Shown in pieces: positions 25,773-34,488 of a DNA stretch of 64,000 nucleotides (the first letter of the stretch is position 1; the number at the start of each line of letters is the position of its first letter). The notes below the pieces were generated by a model. It did not search any database. It was not told where the DNA came from and worked only from the letters and a program-made list of their open reading frames with translations. Position numbers and translations under genes: made by a program. The stretch comes from Pseudomonas gessardii (GTDB lineage Bacteria; Pseudomonadota; Gammaproteobacteria; Pseudomonadales; Pseudomonadaceae): positions 25,616-89,615 of the forward strand of contig NZ_MNPU01000023.1 in the NCBI RefSeq assembly GCF_001983165.1, given 5' to 3'.

Positions 25773-26798
25773 TCAGTCAAAGACACCGAACGTCATGTAG
25801 CTGAACCACGAGCGATCCTGGTTGTTGCCCAGGGCTTCGGGGGCTTCTTCCTCGATCACGTCGCCGTTCTCGTTGTGCGGCTTGAGCTCGGACGGAATGG
25901 CGTCCTTGGCGTCCTGGTACTGCTTGAGGATGTCCTGGTTGGCGCGGGTTTCGCCCGGTGGCAGCGGTGGACGGGACTCGATCAGGCCCAGGGTGTACTT
26001 GCTCAACCACGAGCGGTTGTCCGCTTCGGCAACCTGCGGCACAAACTGGCCGTCTTGCAGGCTCGGGTGGTCCGGGTAGTTGAGTTTCAGGGTTTCCAGG
26101 CTAGTAGCCGCCAGGGTATCGAGGTGCAGGCGCTGGTAAGCCTCGGTCATCACGGCCAGGCCATCACCCACGGAAGGGGTTTCCTGGAAGTTTTCCACTA
26201 CATAGCGGCCACGGTTGGCGGCGGCGACATAGGCCTGGCGCGTCAGGTAGTAGTGGGCCACGTGGATTTCGTAGGAAGCCAGCAGGTTGCGCAGGTAGAT
26301 CATGCGCTGCTTGGCGTCCGGGGCGTAGCGGCTGTTGGGGAAGCGGCTGGTCAGCTGGGCGAACTCGTTATAGGAGTCGCGCGCGGCACCTGGGTCACGC
26401 TTGGTCATGTCCAGCGGCAGGAAGCGCGCCAGCAGGCCAACGTCCTGGTCAAACGAGGTCAGGCCCTTGAGGTAGTAGGCGTAGTCCACGTTCGGGTGCT
26501 GCGGGTGCAGGCGGATAAAACGCTCGGCAGCGGATTTTGCAGCTTCCGGCTCGGCGTTCTTGTAGTTCGCATAGATCAGTTCGAGCTGGGCCTGGTCGGC
26601 ATAGCGGCCAAACGGATAGCGCGACTCCAGGGCCTTGAGCTTGGCCGTGGCACTTGTGTAGCTATTGTTGTCCAGGTCGGCCTGAGCCTGCTGGTACAGC
26701 TCGACTTCACTGAGGTTTTCGTCGACGACGTCCTTTGTTGACGAGCAAGCAGCAGTCATGGCGAGGATGGCGATCAGCAGCAGGTGTTTCACTTGCAT
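25773..26798 (-). CDS. bamD: Outer membrane assembly lipoprotein BamD
   Basis: 341 aa from ATG 26798 (MQVKHLLLIAILAMTAACSS; lipobox TAAC). TPR repeats follow (ELYQQAQADLDNNSYTSATAKLKALESRYPFG). It is the essential BAM subunit that helps insert beta-barrel proteins into the outer membrane. Divergent from rluD, as in other Gammaproteobacteria. Confidence 0.96.
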   Translation of the reverse strand: MQVKHLLLIAILAMTAACSSTKDVVDENLSEVELYQQAQADLDNNSYTSATAKLKALESRYPFGRYADQAQLELIYANYKNAEPEAAKSAAERFIRLHPQHPNVDYAYYLKGLTSFDQDVGLLARFLPLDMTKRDPGAARDSYNEFAQLTSRFPNSRYAPDAKQRMIYLRNLLASYEIHVAHYYLTRQAYVAAANRGRYVVENFQETPSVGDGLAVMTEAYQRLHLDTLAATSLETLKLNYPDHPSLQDGQFVPQVAEADNRSWLSKYTLGLIESRPPLPPGETRANQDILKQYQDAKDAIPSELKPHNENGDVIEEEAPEALGNNQDRSWFSYMTFGVFD

Positions 26799-26947
26799 GG
26801 CGGCTTGCGTCCCTATGACGGCCGCTGTCTTGGGCGGGGCCGTCCTGTTATGATGAGCGCCCCGATGAAAGCCTCGGGGCAAAAGACGCCGTATTTAACC
26901 ACAAGCGCGCAGCCGAAACCAAAGGCTGTGCCACGCCTAGTCTGAGC

Positions 26948-27910
26948 ATGTCCGATAAAATTGAACTTCGCGCAGAGGTGCCGTCCGAATTGGGCGGCCA
27001 ACGCCTCGATCAAGTCGCCGCACAACTATTCGCTGAGCACTCGCGCTCGCGCCTTTCCGCCTGGATCAAAGACGGCCGCCTGACTGTGGATGGAGCGGTT
27101 ATCCGCCCGCGAGACATAGTGCATGGCGGTTCGGTTCTTGAGCTGACTGCCGAGCAGGAAGCCCAGGGAGAATGGATCGCCCAGGACATCGAGCTGGATA
27201 TCGTCTATGAAGACGACGACATCCTGGTGATCAACAAACCCGCAGGCCTGGTGGTTCACCCGGCGGCCGGGCACGCTGATGGCACCTTGCTCAATGCCTT
27301 GTTGCACCATGTGCCGGACATCATCAATGTCCCGCGCTGCGGCATCGTCCACCGCCTGGACAAGGACACTACCGGCCTGATGGTGGTGGCCAAGACCATC
27401 CAGGCGCAGACGCAGTTGGTCACACAATTGCAGAGCCGCAGTGTCAGCCGTATCTATGAGTGCATCGTGATTGGTGTGGTTGTAGCCGGTGGCAAAATCA
27501 ATGCGCCTATCGGTCGCCACGGCCAGCAGCGCCAGCGCATGGCGGTGATGGAGGGTGGCAAGCAGGCCGTCAGCCACTACCGCGTGCTGGAGCGTTTCCG
27601 TTCCCATACCCATGTGCGGGTCAAGCTGGAAACCGGCCGTACCCACCAGATCCGGGTGCATATGGCGCATATCAACTTCCCGTTGGTCGGCGATCCGGCC
27701 TACGGTGGCCGCTTCCGTATTCCGCCGGCCGCCAGTGTGACCATGGTCGAATCGTTGAAATCGTTCCCGCGCCAGGCGCTGCATGCACGCTTCCTGGAGC
27801 TGGATCATCCGACGAGCGGTGAGCGGATGAGTTGGGAATCGCCACTGCCCGACGATTTTGTCTGGCTGCTGTCGCTGCTCAAGCAAGACCGCGAGGCCTT
27901 TGTCGGATGA
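26948..27910 (+). CDS. rluD: 23S rRNA pseudouridine synthase RluD
   Basis: 320 aa. An N-terminal S4 domain (GQRLDQVAAQLFAEHSRSRLSAWIKDGRL) is followed by the RluA-type catalytic domain with Asp138 in HRLDKDTTGLMV. It makes pseudouridines in helix 69 of 23S rRNA. It overlaps pgeF by 4 bases. Confidence 0.96.
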   Translation: MSDKIELRAEVPSELGGQRLDQVAAQLFAEHSRSRLSAWIKDGRLTVDGAVIRPRDIVHGGSVLELTAEQEAQGEWIAQDIELDIVYEDDDILVINKPAGLVVHPAAGHADGTLLNALLHHVPDIINVPRCGIVHRLDKDTTGLMVVAKTIQAQTQLVTQLQSRSVSRIYECIVIGVVVAGGKINAPIGRHGQQRQRMAVMEGGKQAVSHYRVLERFRSHTHVRVKLETGRTHQIRVHMAHINFPLVGDPAYGGRFRIPPAASVTMVESLKSFPRQALHARFLELDHPTSGERMSWESPLPDDFVWLLSLLKQDREAFVG

Positions 27911-28632
27911 ATGGCTGGCTGATTCCTGACTGGCCTGCGCCGGCCGGGGTCAAAGCCTGCGTCACCACCCGTGCGGGCGGCGTCAGCCTGGCGCCGTTCG
28001 ACAGCCTCAACTTAGGCGATCATGTCGAGGACAGCCCTGAGGCTGTACTGGAAAACCGTCGTCGCCTCACTGCCGCATTCGCTATCCAGCCGGCCTGGCT
28101 GCGCCAGGTCCATGGTGTGGTCGTGGTTGAGGCCGATCCGGGACAGATTGCCGAGGCGGATGGCAGTTGGACCGATACGCCCGGCATCGCCTGCACGGCG
28201 ATGACCGCCGATTGCCTGCCGGCCTTGTTTTGCAACAAAGCCGGGACCCGGGTTGCCGCCGCCCATGCCGGCTGGCGTGGCCTGGCGGCGGGCGTGCTGG
28301 AAGCCGCCGCCGACAGCCTGGATGTTGCACCTGCCGACATACTGGTCTGGTTAGGTCCGGCGATCGGCCCAAAGGCCTTTGAAGTCGGTCCCGAAGTGCG
28401 TGAAGCCTTCATGCAGCAACTTGCGCAAACGGCCGAAGCCTTTGTGCCGAGCCACAACCCGGGCAAGTTCCTGGCCGACATCTACCAGTTGGCGCGCCTG
28501 CGCCTGGCTGCGCGGGGTATCACTGCCGTCTACGGTGGCGGTTTGTGCACCGTAACCGACCCACGCTTCTTTTCTTACCGGCGCAGCCCGCGCACCGGTC
28601 GATTTGCCTCCCTTATCTGGCTCGAACGCTAG
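27907..28632 (+). CDS. pgeF: Peptidoglycan editing factor PgeF (YfiH/laccase-like)
   Basis: 241 aa starting in the ATGA overlap with rluD. Signature blocks: TTRAGGVSLAPFDSLNLGDHV, RQVHG, MTADCLPALF, AAHAGWRGLAAGV and LGPAIGPKAFEVG. The conserved His/Cys residues are those of the multicopper-like YfiH family, now linked to removal of misincorporated residues in peptidoglycan precursors. Confidence 0.94.
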   Translation: MNGWLIPDWPAPAGVKACVTTRAGGVSLAPFDSLNLGDHVEDSPEAVLENRRRLTAAFAIQPAWLRQVHGVVVVEADPGQIAEADGSWTDTPGIACTAMTADCLPALFCNKAGTRVAAAHAGWRGLAAGVLEAAADSLDVAPADILVWLGPAIGPKAFEVGPEVREAFMQQLAQTAEAFVPSHNPGKFLADIYQLARLRLAARGITAVYGGGLCTVTDPRFFSYRRSPRTGRFASLIWLER

Positions 28633-28662
28633 ACTCTGCTGATCCATATCAAGCATGGCCGG

Positions 28663-28691
28663 CTTGAATCTTCCAGAATCCACCCCATCTA
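28663..28691 (+). promoter_or_regulatory. Sigma-32 (heat shock) promoter of clpB
   Basis: CTTGAA (28663-28668), 14-base spacer, CCCCATCTA (28683-28691). This is a near-perfect match to the RpoH consensus, about 95 bases before clpB. Confidence 0.88.
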
Positions 28692-28786
28692 TAAGGGTAT
28701 CTGGCAGGTTTCTTCATTCAGGATGCGTTAATCGCGAGCAAGCTCGCTCGTACCTAGCTCCGGCCTGCTCAAAAGGAAGGTGACTA

Positions 28787-31351
28787 ATGCGTATTGATCG
28801 TTTAACCAGCAAATTACAATTGGCCTTATCGGATTCCCAATCCCTGGCGGTTGGCCTCGACCATCCGGCCATCGAGCCCGCGCACTTGATGCAGGCACTC
28901 CTCGAACAGCAGGGTGGTTCGATCAAGCCCCTGTTGATGCAGGTGGGCTTCGACGTCAACAGCCTGCGCAAGGAGTTGAGCAAAGAGCTCGACCAACTGC
29001 CGAAAATCCAGAATCCGACGGGCGACGTGAATATGTCCCAGGATTTGGCGCGCCTGCTCAACCAGGCCGATCGCCTGGCCCAGCAAAAGGGTGACCAGTT
29101 CATCTCCAGCGAACTGGTGCTGCTCGCCGCCATGGATGACAACAGCAAGCTCGGCAAGTTGTTGCTGGGCCAGGGTGTGAGCAAAAAGGCCCTGGAAAAT
29201 GCCATCAACAACCTGCGCGGCGGCGAGGCGGTGAATGACCCCAACCATGAGGAGTCGCGCCAGGCCCTGGACAAATACACCGTTGACCTGACCAAGCGCG
29301 CCGAAGACGGCAAGTTGGACCCGGTGATCGGGCGTGACGATGAAATTCGTCGCACCATCCAGGTCCTGCAGCGTCGCACCAAGAACAACCCGGTGCTGAT
29401 CGGTGAGCCTGGGGTGGGTAAAACCGCCATCGCCGAAGGCCTGGCCCAGCGCATCATTAATGGTGAAGTGCCGGACGGCCTCAAGGGCAAGCGCTTGCTG
29501 TCCCTGGACATGGGGGCGTTGATCGCCGGTGCCAAGTTCCGTGGCGAGTTTGAAGAGCGCCTCAAATCCCTGCTCAACGAGCTGTCGAAGCAGGAAGGGC
29601 AGATCATTCTGTTTATCGACGAACTGCACACCATGGTCGGCGCCGGTAAAGGCGAAGGTTCGATGGACGCCGGCAATATGCTCAAGCCGGCACTGGCCCG
29701 GGGTGAGTTGCATTGCGTCGGGGCCACCACGCTCAACGAGTACCGCCAGTACATTGAAAAGGACGCGGCCCTTGAGCGGCGCTTCCAGAAAGTCCTGGTG
29801 GAAGAGCCGAGCGAAGAAGACACCATTGCGATCCTGCGTGGCTTGAAAGAGCGCTATGAAGTCCACCACCGCGTGGCGATCACTGACGGCGCGATCATTG
29901 CGGCGGCCAAATTGAGCCATCGCTATATCACTGATCGTCAGTTGCCGGACAAGGCCATCGACCTGATCGACGAAGCGGCCAGCCGGATCCGCATGGAGAT
30001 CGACTCCAAGCCTGAAGTGCTGGACCGTCTGGAGCGGCGCCTGATTCAACTGAAAGTCGAATCCCAGGCGCTGAAAAAAGAAGACGATGACGCGGCGAAG
30101 AAACGCCTGGAAAAACTCCAGGAAGAAATCCTGCGCCTGGAACGTGAGTATTCGGACCTGGAAGAAATCTGGACCTCGGAAAAAGCCGAAGTGCAGGGTT
30201 CCGCACAGATCCAGCAAAAGATCGAGCAGTCGCGCCAGGAACTGGAAGCTGCCCGGCGTAAAGGCGACCTGAACCGCATGGCCGAGTTACAGTACGGGGT
30301 GATCCCGGACCTGGAGCGCAGCCTGCAAATGGTTGACCAGCATGGCCACAGTGAAAACCAGTTGCTGCGCAGCAAGGTGACCGAGGAAGAAATTGCCGAG
30401 GTGGTGTCCAAGTGGACCGGTATTCCGGTGTCGAAGATGCTGGAGGGCGAGCGTGACAAACTGTTGCGTATGGAAAGCCTGTTGCACCAGCGCGTGATTG
30501 GTCAGGAAGAGGCCGTGGTGGCCGTGTCCAACGCGGTACGGCGTTCCCGGGCCGGGTTGTCCGACCCGAACCGCCCGAGCGGCTCGTTCATGTTCCTCGG
30601 CCCGACCGGTGTGGGTAAGACCGAGCTGTGCAAGGCCCTGGCCGAGTTCCTCTTTGATACTGAAGAGGCGATGGTGCGTATTGATATGTCCGAGTTCATG
30701 GAGAAACACTCCGTGGCGCGGTTGATCGGGGCGCCACCAGGCTACGTGGGCTACGAGGAAGGCGGCTACCTGACCGAAGCGGTACGGCGCAAGCCTTACT
30801 CGGTGATCCTCCTGGACGAGGTCGAGAAGGCCCACCCGGATGTGTTCAACGTGTTGCTGCAAGTGCTGGAAGATGGCCGGCTGACGGACAGCCACGGACG
30901 TACCGTGGACTTCCGTAATACGGTGATCGTGATGACCTCCAACCTGGGTTCGGTACAGATCCAGGAGATGGTCGGGGATCGTGAGGGCCAGCGTGCTGCA
31001 GTCATGGATGCGCTGACCAGCCACTTCCGCCCGGAATTTATCAACCGGGTCGATGAAGTGGTGATCTTCGAGCCTTTGGCGCGGGATCAGATCGCTGGCA
31101 TCACCGAGATCCAGCTGGGCCGCCTGCGCAGCCGTCTGGCAGAGCGCGAGCTGATGCTGGAGCTGAGCAGCGAGGCCTTGGACAAGCTGATCGCCGTCGG
31201 CTACGACCCGGTGTATGGCGCACGGCCTTTGAAACGGGCGATCCAGCGCTGGATCGAGAACCCGCTGGCGCAACTGATCCTGTCGGGCAGCTTTGTGCCG
31301 GGGACCAGCGTCAAGGCCACGGTAGAAAACGACGAAATCGTCTTCCACTAA
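28787..31351 (+). CDS. clpB: Disaggregase chaperone ClpB
   Basis: 854 aa. N domain, NBD1 with GEPGVGKTA (from residue 206) and Walker B FIDELH, a coiled-coil middle domain (about 410-525), and NBD2 with GPTGVGKTE (from 605) and LLDEVEKAH. It extracts and refolds aggregated proteins with DnaK. AGGAAGG ribosome site upstream of ATG 28787; heat-shock promoter upstream. Confidence 0.97.
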   Translation: MRIDRLTSKLQLALSDSQSLAVGLDHPAIEPAHLMQALLEQQGGSIKPLLMQVGFDVNSLRKELSKELDQLPKIQNPTGDVNMSQDLARLLNQADRLAQQKGDQFISSELVLLAAMDDNSKLGKLLLGQGVSKKALENAINNLRGGEAVNDPNHEESRQALDKYTVDLTKRAEDGKLDPVIGRDDEIRRTIQVLQRRTKNNPVLIGEPGVGKTAIAEGLAQRIINGEVPDGLKGKRLLSLDMGALIAGAKFRGEFEERLKSLLNELSKQEGQIILFIDELHTMVGAGKGEGSMDAGNMLKPALARGELHCVGATTLNEYRQYIEKDAALERRFQKVLVEEPSEEDTIAILRGLKERYEVHHRVAITDGAIIAAAKLSHRYITDRQLPDKAIDLIDEAASRIRMEIDSKPEVLDRLERRLIQLKVESQALKKEDDDAAKKRLEKLQEEILRLEREYSDLEEIWTSEKAEVQGSAQIQQKIEQSRQELEAARRKGDLNRMAELQYGVIPDLERSLQMVDQHGHSENQLLRSKVTEEEIAEVVSKWTGIPVSKMLEGERDKLLRMESLLHQRVIGQEEAVVAVSNAVRRSRAGLSDPNRPSGSFMFLGPTGVGKTELCKALAEFLFDTEEAMVRIDMSEFMEKHSVARLIGAPPGYVGYEEGGYLTEAVRRKPYSVILLDEVEKAHPDVFNVLLQVLEDGRLTDSHGRTVDFRNTVIVMTSNLGSVQIQEMVGDREGQRAAVMDALTSHFRPEFINRVDEVVIFEPLARDQIAGITEIQLGRLRSRLAERELMLELSSEALDKLIAVGYDPVYGARPLKRAIQRWIENPLAQLILSGSFVPGTSVKATVENDEIVFH

Positions 31352-31376
31352 GCCCGGATTGGGTGGTTATAAGCAG

Positions 31377-31407
31377 AGGCCCCGCATTGCGGGGCCTTTT
31401 TTTTCGA
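31377..31407 (+). terminator. Terminator of clpB
   Basis: AGGCCCCGC att GCGGGGCCT stem followed by eight T, 25 bases after the clpB stop. Confidence 0.93.
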
Positions 31408-31536
31408 TAGGGCGTTGAACTGTAAGGCAAAGGCTTGTAAAGTGCGCCCCGCAGCAACGTCAGCCCACGGGTTTCTTCTCCCCAAGGAGAAATCAGAAAG
31501 AAGCGCAAATCATTGTCTTAAAAGCAATTTAAAGGG

Positions 31537-31564
31537 TTGACAGGGGTTTTTAAGATTGTAGAAT
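31537..31564 (+). promoter_or_regulatory. Strong sigma-70 promoter of the tRNA cluster
   Basis: TTGACA (31537-31542) and TAGAAT (31559-31564) with a 16-base spacer, followed by a GC-rich discriminator (AGCGCGCC) typical of stringently controlled stable-RNA promoters. About 85 bases before tRNA-Asn. Confidence 0.85.
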
Positions 31565-31651
31565 AGCGCGCCTCAGAGACGCGAACGTAGCGATACGGAC
31601 GGGCCGAAGAGAAGGTAGCAAGCAACACCGTAGTACTTTGAAATATGTAGT

Positions 31652-31727
31652 TCCGTGATAGCTCAGTCGGTAGAGCAAATGACTGTTAATCATTGGGTCC
31701 CAGGTTCGAGTCCTGGTCACGGAGCCA
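31652..31727 (+). tRNA. tRNA-Asn (GTT)
   Basis: 76 bases, acceptor TCCGTGA/TCACGGA, loop CTGTTAA, encoded CCA. Confidence 0.97.
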
Positions 31728-31736
31728 ATTTCAAAC

Positions 31737-31813
31737 CGGGGTATAGCGCAGTCCGGTAGCGCGCCTGCTTTGGGAGCAGGATGTCAGGAGTTCGAATCCC
31801 CTTACCCCGACCA
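31737..31813 (+). tRNA. tRNA-Pro (TGG), copy 1
   Basis: 77 bases, acceptor CGGGGTA/TACCCCG, anticodon loop TTTGGGA, encoded CCA. Identical to the copy at 31991. Confidence 0.97.
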
Positions 31814-31818
31814 TATTT

Positions 31819-31894
31819 GGGTCGTTAGCTCAGTTGGTAGAGCAGTTGGCTTTTAACCAATTGGTCGTAGGTTCGAATCCCACACGACCCACCA
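31819..31894 (+). tRNA. tRNA-Lys (TTT)
   Basis: 76 bases, acceptor GGGTCGT/ACGACCC, loop CTTTTAA, encoded CCA. Confidence 0.97.
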
Positions 31895-31960
31895 TTTTTG
31901 AGACCAGTTAACGCTGGAATCGAATCTTAAGATCAGAGGCCAAAAGTCCTGATCGAAGAA

Positions 31961-31988
31961 GGCGACTTGAAAAGGTCGCCTTTTTTTT
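31961..31988 (+). terminator. Terminator between tRNA-Lys and the second tRNA-Pro
   Basis: GGCGAC ttgaaaag GTCGCC stem followed by eight T. It separates the Asn-Pro-Lys unit from the extra tRNA-Pro, suggesting the conserved cluster originally ended here. Confidence 0.85.
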
Positions 31989-31990
31989 AC

Positions 31991-32067
31991 CGGGGTATAG
32001 CGCAGTCCGGTAGCGCGCCTGCTTTGGGAGCAGGATGTCAGGAGTTCGAATCCCCTTACCCCGACCA
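31991..32067 (+). tRNA. tRNA-Pro (TGG), copy 2
   Basis: Base-for-base identical to copy 1 over all 77 bases. It lies after the cluster terminator and directly before the accessory region. Confidence 0.96.
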
Positions 32068-32081
32068 TATTTCAATAAAAA

Positions 32082-32105
32082 AGGCACCTTGAGGGTGCCT
32101 TTTTT
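32082..32105 (+). terminator. Terminator after the second tRNA-Pro
   Basis: AGGCACC ttga GGGTGCCT stem with T5 tail, 15 bases after the tRNA. Nothing recognisable follows until about 32330. Confidence 0.88.
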
Positions 32106-32331
32106 ATTTTCGCGGCCTAAATAATACCGTTTGCCTGAAAAACTACAGCGAACAAGCTAAAACGCTTTTTTTGTAGTCAGCTGAAGGCCTCTAGTCAACC
32201 AGCATTCACTGTTACAGTGCGCATCAGCTTCAGAGTGTGTTATCGCGGGGCTAGAAAGAGTGGTGCAATGCCCGTCGAGTGCTCTGCTGTGGCGGCTTTC
32301 CTAAAGGTGTTGACGGCAAGCCCTTTGGAGA

Positions 32332-32730
32332 TCAGTGCCTGTATAGGCTCTGATCTATTTGGCCTGCTGGCTGCTGCTTCAGGTCTGTGGCGATCGTGTG
32401 ACTGAAGTGGTGAGGCGTCATTCGTACGCCGGTCTTATCGGTCAGCTTGCGATACATCGCCTGCACTTGGTCGATGTTCATCTCCTTACCGTGGTAGTGA
32501 CGAGAGAATCTATTGACGTTAAACGGCTGGTCATTCGGCGAAAGTCCTATCTTTTTTGCTTCGTCGAGAAGTCTGGAGAGGTGTGGAGTGAGGCCCTCCA
32601 TAATGGGTACTGAAAACTCGCGATACGTTTTTTCTGTTTCACCACGGATCAAGATCATTTGGTTGTCCCAGTCAATGTCCTTGTAACGCAGGCAGCTCAA
32701 CTTCCTGTTGGGCGCCGTCCTCGTTGCCGG
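32332..32730 (-). pseudogene. Decayed tyrosine recombinase (phage/island integrase) remnant
   Basis: An open frame still reads the integrase catalytic-domain pattern: LSCLRYKDIDWDNQMILIRG, TEKTYREFSVPI, and TPHHFSHTIATDL. The first catalytic Arg position reads Pro (APNRKL instead of an AR-xx-EL pattern), and the Arg of the His-x-x-Arg box reads Ser (HHFSHT). The protein ends before the catalytic Tyr, and the N-terminal half is missing. I infer a dead relic of the element that entered beside the tRNA genes. Frame upstream of about 32730 has no family resemblance. Confidence 0.75.
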
Positions 32731-32888
32731 GTGATGATCAAATTTCAGGGTTAGGGCTTGGTCGCGCTCTACACCGTGCTGACCTCTCTGTGTATGGATG
32801 GTCATCCTGACACTGACGATTCCGCTTCCGCCACTGGCCTGGCTCCGGCCATGAATCAAGCTACCTGTATCACAAGGCACGCAAGACA

Positions 32889-33032
32889 ATGATTCCGCTG
32901 ACCGTCGTCCCCTGGACGGTGTACCTGGCCATCCCAATCAGCATCAGCCCACTGCTGATGCTGCTGCCATGTGCGGTGCTATTGAGTGTATCCGTATACA
33001 TCACCGTCTCAAGCTTCAAAAAATATCTTTAA
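32889..33032 (+). CDS. Possible small membrane protein, 47 aa
   Basis: ATG 32889 to TAA 33032 encodes a very hydrophobic peptide (MIPLTVVPWTVYLAIPISIS, PLLMLLPCAVLLSVSVYITV) ending SSFKKYL, enough for one or two membrane helices. The frame is open about 75 bases further upstream and could be the C-terminal end of a lost larger membrane protein. No clear ribosome site. Real gene or relic is undecided. Confidence 0.35.
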   Translation: MIPLTVVPWTVYLAIPISISPLLMLLPCAVLLSVSVYITVSSFKKYL

Positions 33033-33154
33033 GGAAATATTTACTTGATCAGATTAGGAAAAAATTCCTACTTCTGATGAGTAGTGATTTCGGCGGCCTC
33101 TTACCCAGTTATGTATTAAGATAGCGATTATTTCCAATACGCTGGGAAACTCTA

Positions 33155-34339
33155 GTGCCAGGATCCAACTTACAGCAACCCTCAATACGCCTTCGGGCAC
33201 ATGATTTCATCGCCGGCCGCTGGCTAGTGCTCGGTTATCTGGTTTTACTCACTGGTTTGTTCTGGGTCGATAACGGCAGTCTCTATAAAAAACTCTATTA
33301 CGTGCTGTTTGCAGCCCCAGCATTGCTGGGACTCATACTGAAGCCAGATCAGATAAGCGCTTTTCTGCGCGAGCCCGTGATACTCAGTTTTTTGGCATTA
33401 GCTGCCTGGACGCTTATCAGTGTGAGCTGGACGCGGGCCGATGGCGACGTCACCGGCCTAGTCAAACGACCTCTTTATGTTTTCATGCTTTTGACGGGCT
33501 GCACCCTGATAGCACTCAAGAGCGAAACCTTATTGCTGAAAACGCTACGCCTCGGTGCCGGTCTGGGCGCCCTGGCAGGGCTCATCAATGTCGCTTTGTT
33601 CCTACAGAATGGCACTCTTGGAGAAAGGCTGATTGGCACTGGAGCCTTACGCAATCCACTGCTTACATCTCACGTGTTGGGTTTTTTATGCACCTACTGG
33701 ATTGCATCATGGTTATCGCGTAATGAGCGCCACGACTGGCTTCCAATACTCATGGTAGTACCGCTATTTGCAGCACTGCTTGCCACTGGCTCGAGAACAC
33801 CATTGATGGGCATAACACTAACAAGTGTCTGGATGCTAGTTATGAGTAGAAAACGCACTACAATTCTGATCGGCACTTTGCTGATAGCAGCAGGCGCTGT
33901 ATATCTGACCTTTCCGGAAGTACTGTTGAACCGTGGCACTTCTTATCGGCCTGAATTGTGGATCGATGCGTTACGCCAGGCAGGCCAACACCTTTGGTTT
34001 GGCGCAGGCTATGAGAGCCAGTTCATATTCAACATTCCAGGAGTCGGCTACCCACTGCATGACCCCCATAATATCGAACTTGCCGTCCTTCTTGAACTGG
34101 GGCTGGTCGGCCTCTGTTTATGGAGCCTGATGTATATATTTGCGCTTCTTCGCTGCTTGCGCCTACGTGCACAGCCGCACTTTCAGATCGCTTCAGCACT
34201 GTTGGTTTACGGGCTGTTCGCAGGGCTGACCGAGGGGGGGAGTTTTCTCTCGCGTCCTAATGAAAGCTGGTTCCTGATCTGGATACCGCTGGCTCTACTA
34301 TGCGCTCTTTCCATTCGGTATAGGCAGTCACAAACATGA
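33155..34339 (+). CDS. O-antigen ligase family protein (Wzy_C domain)
   Basis: 394 aa from GTG 33155 (GGGAAA upstream), about 10-12 membrane helices. Contains the Wzy_C-type block ATGSRTPLMG and a late periplasmic loop with HDPHNIELAVLLELGLVGL. Family members join O-antigen to lipid A-core (WaaL) or polymerise surface polysaccharide; the neighbouring glycosyltransferases favour an LPS role. The gene is visibly more AT-rich than its surroundings, in line with acquisition by transfer. Waal versus Wzy cannot be settled by sequence. Confidence 0.8.
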   Translation: MPGSNLQQPSIRLRAHDFIAGRWLVLGYLVLLTGLFWVDNGSLYKKLYYVLFAAPALLGLILKPDQISAFLREPVILSFLALAAWTLISVSWTRADGDVTGLVKRPLYVFMLLTGCTLIALKSETLLLKTLRLGAGLGALAGLINVALFLQNGTLGERLIGTGALRNPLLTSHVLGFLCTYWIASWLSRNERHDWLPILMVVPLFAALLATGSRTPLMGITLTSVWMLVMSRKRTTILIGTLLIAAGAVYLTFPEVLLNRGTSYRPELWIDALRQAGQHLWFGAGYESQFIFNIPGVGYPLHDPHNIELAVLLELGLVGLCLWSLMYIFALLRCLRLRAQPHFQIASALLVYGLFAGLTEGGSFLSRPNESWFLIWIPLALLCALSIRYRQSQT

Positions 34340-34397
34340 AGCGTATCGACCCTATACAACGGGCAGACTGCTCAAGGATGCCAAACTGGGTATAAGG

Positions 34398-34443
34398 TGG
34401 TCGCGGTAGGGATGGCAGTTACCCTCCACCCCTACCGCGACCA
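34398..34443. terminator. Long hairpin between convergent genes
   Basis: 14-bp perfect arms TGGTCGCGGTAGGG / CCCTACCGCGACCA with an 18-base loop, between the ligase-like gene and the convergent GT2 gene. There is no long T run on either side; probably a bidirectional transcription barrier. Confidence 0.6.
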
Positions 34444-34488
34444 AACATCGTCGCACTTGCAGTGCAGCAAAGCACTCAAATGCAGATG

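Noticed and set aside
28729..28756. Short palindrome GCGAGCAAGCTCGC before clpB
   Set aside because: A single half-REP; too short to list as an element and not needed for the clpB promoter.
31853..32068. 71-aa minus-strand ORF over tRNA-Lys and tRNA-Pro
   Set aside because: Antisense to tRNA genes (GVRGFELLTSCSQSRRATGLRYTP pattern); no independent support.
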